Positions 17,232-26,039 of a DNA stretch of 64,000 nucleotides are shown here, one piece after another. The DNA is from Mucilaginibacter lappiensis (lineage in GTDB: Bacteria; Bacteroidota; Bacteroidia; Sphingobacteriales; Sphingobacteriaceae), in contig NZ_FTMG01000015.1 in assembly GCF_900155965.1 (NCBI RefSeq), forward strand, positions 113,531-177,530, in the 5' to 3' direction. The notes under the pieces are model-generated. The model worked only from the letters and a program-made list of their open reading frames with translations. It made no database searches and was not told the origin of the DNA. A program made the position numbers and the translations under genes. The first letter of the stretch is position 1. Each line of letters opens with the position of its first letter.

Positions 17232-18743
17232 TTAAAGGTTTACCGCTGTGTGGTGATACATGTTTTTTAATGCCGGATTAAGCAACCCTGCTATATTAAC
17301 CGGCGCTATCCTTTGCCTTATCAGCTCGGTAAATTGGCTGATATCGTTTGCTGTTACATGCTGTTTTCTGATAATTCCGGTCAGGTCCTGGTAACATAGA
17401 TTGATCATTTCTCTCATGTCAAGGTCATCAGCACCAAGGAAATATCCCGGTTGCATTTGTTTCAGCAGGCGTTGTTCATAAGCAATAGTAGCTGCAAAAT
17501 AAAGCATTGACCAGGCATTAAAAAGTCCAAAACGATCCATGGTTTGGTAGCACCCGGCAACAAGCTGGTCTATAAGTTTTAATTCTTCAAAAACACCATC
17601 TTGGTATTTTGCCAAGGCTTGGTGCAATTGATCATCATCACCCCAGTATTGTTCAATTACTCCGGCTACTTTTTGGATACCAGACAGGGAGTGAGCAATG
17701 CCCGAACTAAAAAGCGGATCAACAAAACCGGCTGTATGCGGAAGCGCAGCCCACCCGGGGCCAACGCAACATTCTGATTTGCGTTGCAGCCTGCCCGACT
17801 TGAGTATTGTACCCGGTTGTGATGAAAGGGATATATTATTCAGCAGGTCATGAATGGATGGATATTTCTCCAACAGATTATCCCATATTTGTTTCGCCGG
17901 TACACCCTCAAAGTTGTTCTTTTGCCTGTTTAGCGCAAAGCCAATACTGGTACGTTCATCATTAAAGCGAAGCATCCAAAGCCAGCCTTCATCTAAAATT
18001 TGGTGCAACGCGGAGTTATCAGGATCATAAGGGAAGTCGCTGATGGGGATGCCTGCCTCCTGGAGCATATCCGTCCAACGCGGAACGTTGTTGAAATGTG
18101 AAAATACAGCAAATGAATCGGTCAAAAAATCATTAGATGAAGATTTAATACCTAACAGCCTATCAAGTAAAGCACCACTGCCGGTAGCGTCAATAAAAAA
18201 AGAAGCGGTAATATCCGATGAGTTATCACCATTGGTTTGAAACTTCCATCTGGTATCTCTTTCTGCCGAAATGATCTCTCTAAGATCAGCATAAACAATA
18301 CCTGCTTCTTTTACCTTAGTCACTAAAAAAGCATCAAAATCAGCACGCAGCCAGTTGGTATCAGATTGCATATTATCTGTACTGGCGGCAACTAAAAGCT
18401 CATTAGTATGGTTAATATCTGAAGTGAATTCTTTGCCAGGATAGTGTTTAAAATAGCTGAAACCTCTTTTAATACCACACACAATTTCCGGGTGCGATTG
18501 CTGCCAGCTACCGTAACGTGAAAAATCTTTAAGCCAGGGTAGATTGTATTGCTGGGATATCTGGCGTAAAATCATATCGGCAATAGGGGTAGAGGATTCA
18601 CCAATAGCGAATCGTGGATGTTGGCCCTTTTCAACCAGGCAAACCCTGAAACCCTGGCTGTTTAAAACAAGCGCCATCAGCGATCCGCCGAAACCGGCAC
18701 CCGCTACCAGGATATCAAAATCATGAATATTCCTTTCAGTCAT
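17232..18743 (-). CDS. FAD-dependent halogenase-like oxidoreductase
   Basis: A soluble flavoprotein of 503 residues. The N-terminal Rossmann motif GAGFGGS (residues 15-21) and the segment IGESSTP (47-53) are those of flavin-dependent tryptophan-halogenase-type monooxygenases; GIKRGFSYF follows. The halogenase WxWxIP motif appears as GWLWMLRF, a partial match, so true halogenation is uncertain. A C-terminal Gly/Asp segment (AGFVDPLFSSGIAHSLSG) is the usual second FAD contact. Its start overlaps the radical SAM gene by 8 bases, and it is the last gene of the operon. It could halogenate, hydroxylate or dehydrogenate a product of the two enzymes encoded upstream (inference). Confidence 0.8.
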   Translation of the reverse strand: MTERNIHDFDILVAGAGFGGSLMALVLNSQGFRVCLVEKGQHPRFAIGESSTPIADMILRQISQQYNLPWLKDFSRYGSWQQSHPEIVCGIKRGFSYFKHYPGKEFTSDINHTNELLVAASTDNMQSDTNWLRADFDAFLVTKVKEAGIVYADLREIISAERDTRWKFQTNGDNSSDITASFFIDATGSGALLDRLLGIKSSSNDFLTDSFAVFSHFNNVPRWTDMLQEAGIPISDFPYDPDNSALHQILDEGWLWMLRFNDERTSIGFALNRQKNNFEGVPAKQIWDNLLEKYPSIHDLLNNISLSSQPGTILKSGRLQRKSECCVGPGWAALPHTAGFVDPLFSSGIAHSLSGIQKVAGVIEQYWGDDDQLHQALAKYQDGVFEELKLIDQLVAGCYQTMDRFGLFNAWSMLYFAATIAYEQRLLKQMQPGYFLGADDLDMREMINLCYQDLTGIIRKQHVTANDISQFTELIRQRIAPVNIAGLLNPALKNMYHHTAVNL

Positions 18744-19665
18744 TACAATTACAATTGATCCGCTGATAAACTTGCTGATGAAGATTCATCGCTTCTAAAC
18801 GTTCTTTTCTTGCCTGAAAGCATTGGGGGCAACTGGAAAGAAAATCAATATTCCAGGTATCAACAAATACCCGGCCCTGCTTTAATAAAAGAGCTGTTTC
18901 AAACACCTCCTCTAAGGCATCCAGCGTGGGGGCAGTATAGTGCCCCTGTTGTTGCAACATTTCCATAATACCATTGCCGGAACGGGTGGCGATAATAGAA
19001 CAGCATTGTGTTCCGCTTTCAAACGCAAATTGTACGGTACGAATTGCCCATTCAATATTTTCCCGCGGGTTAGTAAGATAAGGAGGGTTTAACAGGATAA
19101 ATACGCGTACATCTATATGGTTAATCCGTAAAAAGGAGGCGGCTTGTTTAAAATCTGCGGCGGTGAGTTGTTTATTGAGTTGCGGTAATACTTCTGGGTG
19201 AATTGTTTCAAGCCCCATGGCTATTTCTAGTGTCCCATTAAGTTGGTCTTTAAACTCCAGACAGTTTGTGCCACAAAGTTTAGGATGATTTTCTACTATC
19301 ACCTTCTTATAGGGCTGTAATCGTTCAATTATTCCCGGGTAATCAGCAAGGGGAATAGCTTTAGGATCAAAAAAATTGCCGTTATTATATAACTTAATCA
19401 CGTCGGCCTTGGGTAAGCGCTCTAAAGCATAATCTATTTGCTTTAAAATAGCTCCCGATGGTGTATGGCCGGTTAATGTGTTCTTCCATAAATCACACAT
19501 TAGGCATTTAAAACTACATTCCTTACCGGTCAGAAAAATCGTATTTACTTTTTGTAATACACCGTTCGCGTCCGGTTCCTCTTCATGTAAAAAATGGTAG
19601 GGAATATCGGAGTTTAATGCGTTTCTTCGCGGCCGTAGTTTTTCAATCTCCTGATTATCGTGCAT
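18736..19665 (-). CDS. Radical SAM protein
   Basis: An enzyme of 309 residues starting at MHDNQEIEKL; the open frame reaches further upstream into the neighbouring gene, but this Met gives an 11-base overlap. It has the radical SAM cluster motif CSFKCLMC (Cys50, Cys54, Cys57) followed by DLWKNT, then NNGNFFDP and ETIHPEVLPQLNK, as in the SAM barrel. Near the C-terminus three more Cys (SSCPQC ... RINCNC) could hold another cluster or zinc. There is no SPASM-type long extension. It overlaps both neighbours, so it should act in the same pathway. The substrate is unknown. Confidence 0.85.
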   Translation of the reverse strand: MHDNQEIEKLRPRRNALNSDIPYHFLHEEEPDANGVLQKVNTIFLTGKECSFKCLMCDLWKNTLTGHTPSGAILKQIDYALERLPKADVIKLYNNGNFFDPKAIPLADYPGIIERLQPYKKVIVENHPKLCGTNCLEFKDQLNGTLEIAMGLETIHPEVLPQLNKQLTAADFKQAASFLRINHIDVRVFILLNPPYLTNPRENIEWAIRTVQFAFESGTQCCSIIATRSGNGIMEMLQQQGHYTAPTLDALEEVFETALLLKQGRVFVDTWNIDFLSSCPQCFQARKERLEAMNLHQQVYQRINCNCND

Positions 19666-20989
19666 AAAGTGAATGGAAATAAGCCCGGTATTCCGCTTCA
19701 CCTTGTGGAAATATTTGCTTAAACGTGCTTTCTGTAGCTGCCCCGAGTTGAAAACGGCGTTTTTCGAATACAGGCATATCAAAACCGGTAATAGCTTTTA
19801 CACCTCTGCTGGTAATTTCTCCTTTTAAGGCATAAAGCGACTCTTCGTTCCAGTCTGTTAATTGAATAAAAGGGATGCCTTCGGCAACCTCAATAACATT
19901 GGGCAGCGCATAAGGGCTAAACCCCTTGAATCCGTGTAAACGGCAGGGTGCATAGGAACGCACATGCCCACGACTTTGGCCTCCGGAATAGGTTAGTGAG
20001 TGTTTGATCTTATCAACGCCCCAGCCTTCCTGGTAAAGCATCATGTTATTTAATACACTGCGTATGGTGAGCTCCGTGTTTTCTGCAATGGGGTAATCCT
20101 TCAGGTTTTCGTCTCCGCCGTCGCCATCGGCAAGGTATTTCCATTCCGGGTATAAGCTGCGCAATTGTTTGCACAAGGCCAGTGCCATTGTTGCCGATTC
20201 CAGGTCTCTTGATTTATAATCTTCTATTACATTAATGGCTTCTTTGTAATTTACAGCGGATTGAGGAACATCAATAACCTCCAGGAAAAGGGAAAGCCCT
20301 AATTGATCCAAAAACTGGTGCGCCTGTTCGGCATCAGGACCGTTATTTACTGACAGGGTAAATGCCTTTAACCGTTGCGGTGACATGCCCAATTTCAGCA
20401 TCAATGAGTAAAGTACCAGGAAAACTGATCCGCTATCGATACCGCCTGAAAATAAAACGCCCACCGGTTCATTTTCAGGGATCGATATCAGCCATTTCTG
20501 ACATTCATTGGCCAACGCCCCGATATAGGCTTTGCCAATCTCATCCAGATCATGGGTCAGGTTATTTCTTTTGGGTTCAAAAAAACGTGTATAAACAGGA
20601 TTGGGATCCGGGCAGCCTATTACTTCTAATCGTACCACATAATGTGCCGGTACCATCCTGGTATAAGAGGGGTGAAACTGATGATGGAGATCCATTCCTT
20701 TGAGGAAGTTATAAATTTCATCTATTCGTTCGGCAACAATTAATAGCGGACCACTTACCTGTTTAGCGAGAAAATAGCGCATCGGCCTGCCAATAGAACG
20801 TGCCAGAAAAACCTGCTGTCCCACTTTTTTTACTATGGCGAATTGTCCTTCTATTCTGCGTACTCTTGCTGTATTGCCCGAAATTACTGCTTCCGCAGCT
20901 TCATCCGATGTCATGTTAAAAATAACGTTATTGCTGTCATCAAGCAAGCTTATAAAATCGGTTGGTGTTGCTGTATTAGAGACGTTCAT
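19655..20989 (-). CDS. Asparagine-synthetase-like ATP-dependent enzyme
   Basis: A protein of 444 residues from MNVSNTATP; a TTG-initiated form 18 residues longer is possible. The C-terminal domain has the PP-loop SGGIDSGS (181-188) and the second motif DGDGGDENL, typical of AsnB-type amide-forming enzymes. The N-terminal domain resembles the class II amidotransferase fold (RRIEGQFAIV, GRPMRYFLA), but there is no Cys2, so it cannot use glutamine in the usual way. This resembles beta-lactam synthetases and lasso-peptide cyclases (family knowledge), which form an amide inside a substrate after adenylation. Together with radical SAM and halogenase-like genes it suggests a natural-product pathway (inference). 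No precursor peptide was recognised. Confidence 0.85.
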   Translation of the reverse strand: MNVSNTATPTDFISLLDDSNNVIFNMTSDEAAEAVISGNTARVRRIEGQFAIVKKVGQQVFLARSIGRPMRYFLAKQVSGPLLIVAERIDEIYNFLKGMDLHHQFHPSYTRMVPAHYVVRLEVIGCPDPNPVYTRFFEPKRNNLTHDLDEIGKAYIGALANECQKWLISIPENEPVGVLFSGGIDSGSVFLVLYSLMLKLGMSPQRLKAFTLSVNNGPDAEQAHQFLDQLGLSLFLEVIDVPQSAVNYKEAINVIEDYKSRDLESATMALALCKQLRSLYPEWKYLADGDGGDENLKDYPIAENTELTIRSVLNNMMLYQEGWGVDKIKHSLTYSGGQSRGHVRSYAPCRLHGFKGFSPYALPNVIEVAEGIPFIQLTDWNEESLYALKGEITSRGVKAITGFDMPVFEKRRFQLGAATESTFKQIFPQGEAEYRAYFHSLYAR

Positions 20990-21125
20990 AAAATTTAGAG
21001 TATAAATGGCATTGGAACTTAGCCAAGCGTTTGAGCCGATCAAACCATTGTTCCGGATGATGCAATGTTAATATTTTCTGATGAAATAGCGATAATCTTT
21101 GCTGCGATTTTTCCGATGTTAAACA

Positions 21126-22127
21126 CTAAAGCGGCTGTTGGCTGAGTTCTGTACGGCGGGGTATTTTTGATACCAGCGCAAAAATAACCAGGCCAGAAGC
21201 CAGCACAATTAAACTCATGGCCAAATGCCAGCCAACGGGCTTCAGTACATACATTGCACCAATAAATTGAACAACCAATATAATTGATAAAAAATTAGCA
21301 GCAGCCTTTCTGGATACTTTACTGATTACATATGAACCCAATGGCGCAAATACAGCCACAAAGGGGATACATATCAGCCACATTTCAAATGCTTGTTTTT
21401 GGAAGTCCTTTACTACACCGGCATGAATAAAAAATCCAAAAATAGTTTCTATTGTCATGATGATAACTGACGATGGGATGGCTACTTTTTCATTAATGCG
21501 ATAGTAAATGGTCATAAAGCAAAATGAAAATATGTTAATGCCGGTTCCAAAAATAGAAGAGATCATTCCGCCGATAAGGCCAAGTATAATCAAGCGTACT
21601 ATATCTGAACGGCCGAAATTACGTATAGCATCAAACATATCCCTTTTGTTTTTACGGTTCTCGTTCCACAACACAATACCGAAGCTTAGCCATAACGATA
21701 CGAAAAAAAGCTTGGCCACCGGCGGTGAAATAAGCGGTACCACATAAAATGTTCCAAACACCATTCCGAATAACCCACCAAGAGTAACAAACTTAATGTA
21801 GTTCCATTCTACTTTTATACTTTTATTTAAGATGAGTACTGATGCGCAGGTCATACCGATACTTTGAATGGCAAATGCGAAGTTACGTGTAACTCCTGGT
21901 GCTATTTTTAGAAAAAGGGTAAATACGGGATAGGCGACCGCCGCGCTGCCCTCAGGGCTTGAACCGGCGATAAAAGCCCCGCCGATCATCGTTATTAATG
22001 AAGGGTAATGTTTTGTAAACAAATAAAAACTGTGCGTGTAAAACATATAGTAAAACCAGCAACTAATAACTAAAAATAAAAGTGTGAGATAAACTAATGG
22101 GAGGCGCTTTAGGTTATTGGCTATCAT
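21126..22127 (-). CDS. TauE/SafE-family membrane permease
   Basis: An integral membrane protein of 333 residues with about nine helices. GGAFIAGSSPEGSAAVAYPVF and the later GLIGGMISSIFGTGINIF are the paired repeat motifs of the TauE/SafE (anion/sulfonate export) family. It is slightly longer than usual. It lies 136 bases upstream of the asparagine-synthetase-like gene on the same strand and may be cotranscribed, so it could export the product of that operon (inference); alternatively it handles sulfite or sulfonates. Confidence 0.8.
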   Translation of the reverse strand: MIANNLKRLPLVYLTLLFLVISCWFYYMFYTHSFYLFTKHYPSLITMIGGAFIAGSSPEGSAAVAYPVFTLFLKIAPGVTRNFAFAIQSIGMTCASVLILNKSIKVEWNYIKFVTLGGLFGMVFGTFYVVPLISPPVAKLFFVSLWLSFGIVLWNENRKNKRDMFDAIRNFGRSDIVRLIILGLIGGMISSIFGTGINIFSFCFMTIYYRINEKVAIPSSVIIMTIETIFGFFIHAGVVKDFQKQAFEMWLICIPFVAVFAPLGSYVISKVSRKAAANFLSIILVVQFIGAMYVLKPVGWHLAMSLIVLASGLVIFALVSKIPRRTELSQQPL

Positions 22128-22322
22128 ATGATTATTAGGCTTTTTTATCCATTTGGTATAATTATATAGTCTGATTTAACCTTTAAAAATAACAAAATCA
22201 AGCTTTACTAAAATTATAATTTAAAAGAAATGCTAAAGGTTGAATATCCTATTCACTAATTTATTTCTTGAAGGTGCCCATTATTGGGAATATCCTAAAT
22301 GCGAATGTGAAAATTCTATTGA

Positions 22323-22541
22323 ACATCTGTTAATACTAACGGTAATATCGGGATTATTCCGGCCTATCATACCGTTGATTTTATTATCGGATATACTTTA
22401 AAGAACGGGAAACTTTCGGTTTCAGCCAATAATCTTACTGACGAAAAATATTTTACCAGGCGAACGACTGGTTTCCTCGGCCCAGGCATTATACTTTCTG
22501 AGGGTAAGGCTATTTACGGTACTCTGCAGTTTCATTTATAA
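22323..22541 (+). pseudogene. C-terminal remnant of a TonB-dependent receptor
   Basis: Plus-strand translation gives a typical receptor tail: AYHTVDFIIGYTLKNGKLS, VSANNLTDEKYFTRRTTGF, ending YGTLQFHL and a stop. An in-frame TGA (22320) and nothing recognisable before it show that only about 70 residues of the barrel remain. Confidence 0.75.
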
Positions 22542-22609
22542 TCAATTATTAATTTAAAGTTGTTGTACCTGTTGCTTTTCTGTTTATGATCATCGATATC
22601 TATTCTTTT

Positions 22610-23295
22610 AAATTTTTAGGAAGCGAGTTTTTGCCGCAATTGGATGAAGGTGCTATATGGCTTAGGGTGTAATTACCTTATAGTGTTTCCCTGGATAAAT
22701 CAGTGGAAACCTCCAAAAAAGTGCGCGAAATATTAATGACTTTTCCTCAGGTACAGTATGCTGTATCTCAAACCGGGCGTCCCGATGATGGAACTGATGT
22801 CGCCGGGTTTTACAATAACGAATTTGATGTATTGATGTACCCGGAGGATGATTGGCGGCCGAAGATCAGTAAAGATGAGCTGATTAACCGGATGAACGTA
22901 AAACTATCCAAACTCACAGGTGTTAATCTTAATTTTTCACAGCTGATAAGTGATAATGTGGAAGAAGCTGTTTCTGGTGATTCTTTGAATTACACGGAAG
23001 GCAAAATACAGGATGTTTATAAGATTTTGAGAGATGTAAAAGGCATAAAAGATCTAGGTATTATGAAAAGTATAGGCTTACCTGAATTGGATATTATCCT
23101 CGATCAGCAAAAAATGGCTCAGTATGGTGGGAATTATTTCCAGCCGCTATTTCTCACGGTATTGGGTCCGAAAGCTCCAGGCCGTTAACGAGAGTTGTCA
23201 TTGGAGGGATTCTCTGTGCTATGATGTTTAGCCTTTGGGTATTTCCTTTAATTTTCGGATGGGCTTACCGGAAAACAGATGAAACGACCCGATAA
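22610..23295 (+). pseudogene. Broken CzcA/CusA-type heavy-metal efflux pump
   Basis: Translation shows FLGSEFLPQLDEGAIWLRV, then an in-frame TAA at 22670-22672, then LPYSVSLDKSVETSKKVREI and 150 residues of RND pump porter domain (TGRPDDGTDVAGFYNNEF ... LNYTEGKIQDVYKILRDV). At about 23180 the frame shifts and the pump's last part appears: RPLTRVVIGGILCAMMFSLW to a TAA at 23293-23295. The segment between is deleted and the N-terminal 500 or so residues are missing. With the TonB remnant just before, this was probably a metal-efflux locus. Confidence 0.8.
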
Positions 23296-23520
23296 ATCAT
23301 TGAAAACAATATTCTGTGTCCGTCTATAATAAGAGAAAAGCGCTGATTGAAAATAGATGAAAAAAGCAAGAATAGCGTTTATTCAAGTACTGCTGTATAA
23401 TATACACCCACCTTTTGATAGGTTACCCCATACCGCAGTATGGGGTAACCGGAGCCTTATACTAGGGATTTGATGATTTTCATATTAGGCGTAGCAGTAT
23501 CTGGAGATTAGTAAATTATA

Positions 23521-23595
23521 ACAAGCATTCGCGCTGTATTGGAAACTTTAGCGAAAAATCAAACCGTATATGGTCATATCACATCACTTATTCTG
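23521..23595 (+). pseudogene. Fragment of an MGH1-type glycoside hydrolase gene
   Basis: 25 codons read TSIRAVLETLAKNQTVYGHI then TSLI. The intact gene at 47.9 kb encodes ESIRKVLLTLAKNQTVHGHI then TSLV at residues about 63-86. The match is too good for chance. No more of the gene is present on either side. Confidence 0.65.
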
Positions 23596-23616
23596 CTATT
23601 TATATCCTTTTATAAT

Positions 23617-25422
23617 TTATCCAAACAATACCCGATCGATGCAATGCAGGTCATTAGGGTTAAAATAACGTATCGCCCAGCTGTCATTGTTATATAAATT
23701 TAATGGTGCAATATCGAGTTGTGCTTTTGGATCAGGTGTATTATCGCCACCTTTAACAGCTGTGGGAGCATTAGGGGTTTTAGGAGCAATATTTGCATTG
23801 CGAAAATCAAAATGGTCAACCAATGCAATTGCTTCGAGGGCAAAAACTGTTGCAATGTCTGTGTCATTGATCTGTATCAGGTTATCGCCATTCTCTTCCT
23901 CACCGCCCAAGGCTAAATTTGAAGAGCCGCACCACACCACCGGGTTGTCGGTATTAAAATCACAGATTATAAACTTATGATGTATTTGGTGGCCAATACT
24001 AATGGAATGTTCCTTATCAAAAGGAGGTGGTAAAATAGTGGTACCGGGCTTGCCGCCAACTAATACGCCAGTTTTATTACCTGGTTTGTATAAAGAAATA
24101 CCACCGGGGGCATCAGAAATTCCATAGCTAAAAATATTTTGATTTTCGTGGATAGCTTTTAATGCAGGGAAGACCGGGCCTCCACCTGAAGTAATATCCA
24201 TCACTGCAAACAGCACACTGCTGGTAGCCGCTGTAACCCGTGTTGCTATGGCATCCAGTGTTGATTGGGCAATGCCAGCCGGATGTGGTGAAAAACTGAT
24301 ACTCATTTTGGGCAATCCAAGCTGGTTAAACAGAAATGGGCCTTCAGCTAATGATGATTTGTTAAATGTTTCGGATACCTGGTCATTCCAGGCTTCATTA
24401 AATACCTTGGAATAAAGATCCGCAACATCAGTATTATTAAAAACTACAACATGGTTTGAGTTTACATACATGCCAGTTACCGAGAAATTGGTAGAACCAG
24501 TGAGCACTTTTAATGGTTGCTCATTTTTATAAACTATAAAAACCTTGTCATGGGCAAAACGGCCAAACTTGCCTCGCAATATGGCTGCAGGGGCCTTGGC
24601 TATGCTGTTGAATTGCTGTTCAAATGCATCTTCAGGTACGCCAGGAGCATGGTGCAGACTCGCATTATCCAAAATGACCCGGATTCTTCCTGATGCCGCT
24701 AATTGAAGTAAAATCTTTATCAGGTCAGGTTCATTCAAATCATAGGCAAAAACATCCATGCTCAGTGAGGCATCAGCCGCAACCGCGTTCAGGATCTCAA
24801 AAACTCTTTCGCGCGCTGTAAAACCAGACCACTGATATTCTTGTAAAAACGTATAAGTTTGTCCTGCCGCGTTAGTACCTGCAATGCCTCCCGTATCAAA
24901 AATTAAATCTTTTCCTGCAGGATGAAACAAAGCTTTTAAGCCGAAATGATGGGTAAAAGCCTGTGATTGCGTAAAACCACGGGTAAAACCCAATTGCACC
25001 TGGCTGGTTGTAAATGGAGCTACCTGCACATCAACTGATACGCTTAAGGAGAGGTCAATAGCTGTTAATAGCCCATTATTAAAATATCTTGGAGTAATAG
25101 TATAGGTATATACACCATAAAAAACGGTATCGCCCTGATGAAAGGAACCGGGAACATGTAGCCACCTGAATTTTTGTATAGGTGCGTTTGCTGAAGAATT
25201 AGAATTGGTTTCGGTTGGCACGGTAGCATTTGCTCCGGGAGGTAATACCAGGTTATTAAAAAGGTAATAAGCTTGCTGTCCATGGGGTTGGACTTGTATT
25301 GAGAAACCTGCCAAATTCGTAGCTTTTGTATCATCGGTGAAATTAAAGGCCAGTAAAGTTTTAGCATCGCCTCGCCAAGCCTTGACAGAAAAGCCACTTT
25401 GGTTTGAATTTTTTACAAACAT
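23617..25422 (-). CDS. Phospholipase D-like protein
   Basis: A protein of 601 residues without an obvious signal peptide. Two HKD-type motifs of the phospholipase D superfamily are visible: AHDKVFIV (about residue 290) followed by GSTNFS, and HHKFIICDFN (about 481) followed by CGSSNLALGGEEENGDN. The N-terminal about 190 residues look like a beta-rich domain of unknown type (AWRGDAKTLLAFNF ...). The reaction would be phosphodiester hydrolysis or transfer; the substrate (lipid, nucleic acid or other) is not evident. It stands alone, between debris and an AT-rich gap. Confidence 0.85.
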   Translation of the reverse strand: MFVKNSNQSGFSVKAWRGDAKTLLAFNFTDDTKATNLAGFSIQVQPHGQQAYYLFNNLVLPPGANATVPTETNSNSSANAPIQKFRWLHVPGSFHQGDTVFYGVYTYTITPRYFNNGLLTAIDLSLSVSVDVQVAPFTTSQVQLGFTRGFTQSQAFTHHFGLKALFHPAGKDLIFDTGGIAGTNAAGQTYTFLQEYQWSGFTARERVFEILNAVAADASLSMDVFAYDLNEPDLIKILLQLAASGRIRVILDNASLHHAPGVPEDAFEQQFNSIAKAPAAILRGKFGRFAHDKVFIVYKNEQPLKVLTGSTNFSVTGMYVNSNHVVVFNNTDVADLYSKVFNEAWNDQVSETFNKSSLAEGPFLFNQLGLPKMSISFSPHPAGIAQSTLDAIATRVTAATSSVLFAVMDITSGGGPVFPALKAIHENQNIFSYGISDAPGGISLYKPGNKTGVLVGGKPGTTILPPPFDKEHSISIGHQIHHKFIICDFNTDNPVVWCGSSNLALGGEEENGDNLIQINDTDIATVFALEAIALVDHFDFRNANIAPKTPNAPTAVKGGDNTPDPKAQLDIAPLNLYNNDSWAIRYFNPNDLHCIDRVLFG

Positions 25423-25738
25423 GATACGATTTATTTAAGTGAGGTAAAGAGTTCCTTAATGTATGTCATATAAATTAAGATAACTTGAAGCTACTATGAA
25501 TAAAAGGTAAATAAAAGGGTATTTCTACTGTATTTTAAAGCTATAAATAAGTATTAATACGTAATTATTAAATGCTTATATAAAGTTACTTTGAAGACAC
25601 AAATTACAATATGGTTTTGATTAGCTATCTGAACCTTGTACCGGAATGCGGTGGGCAAGTTCAACAGAATCTCGAGCCTTATTACCGGATAATAGCAAAG
25701 AATTGCTTTTCTCATAAACGCAGATCGTGTGATATAAA

Positions 25739-25879
25739 ATGATTGTCAAATATTTCAGAGAGGGTAATAATGAGATCAGTCTGGAAATCATACGCGGTTA
25801 TTTCACAGCAGACAGCAATCCGAATGACTCTAAGTATGCCAAAATAAAGTTATTTCAGATTGGATCGGTCAAAAAGTGA
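25739..25879 (+). CDS. Possible small ORF, 46 residues
   Basis: ATG (25739) to TGA reads MIVKYFREGNNEISLEIIRG and continues to GSVKK. The composition is protein-like, but there is no conserved motif, and it lies in a 617-base gap with little else on the plus strand. Low confidence. Confidence 0.25.
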   Translation: MIVKYFREGNNEISLEIIRGYFTADSNPNDSKYAKIKLFQIGSVKK

Positions 25880-25943
25880 AGTTAAACGCGACACATAGAT
25901 GTTTTATTAGAAGTTTTCGTAAAACGATTTCGTCTCCGTCATT

Positions 25944-26030
25944 ATTCGCCATCAGCCCGCCCATCACCCCACGCTGGAAAATACAGACTATGGCTATTAA
26001 AAAAAGCTCTTTTTGGTATAATGGTCTTTT
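25944..26030 (-). pseudogene. Remnant of a DUF1501 gene
   Basis: The minus strand directly after the DUF1800 stop reads RPLYQKELFLIAIVCIFQRG then VMGGLMANN in one frame. DUF1501 proteins have a near-identical start of the mature domain (VCIFQRGAMDGL-type). In Bacteroidota DUF1501 genes normally follow DUF1800 genes. Here the frame ends after about 25 more unrelated residues, and nothing of the remaining about 350 residues is present. Confidence 0.55.
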
Positions 26031-26039
26031 GTTTTATGG

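Noticed and set aside
22200..22420. Plus-strand frame with GAHYWEYPKCECENSIEHL
   Set aside because: It overlaps the TonB receptor remnant in another frame and has no start or family; likely chance.
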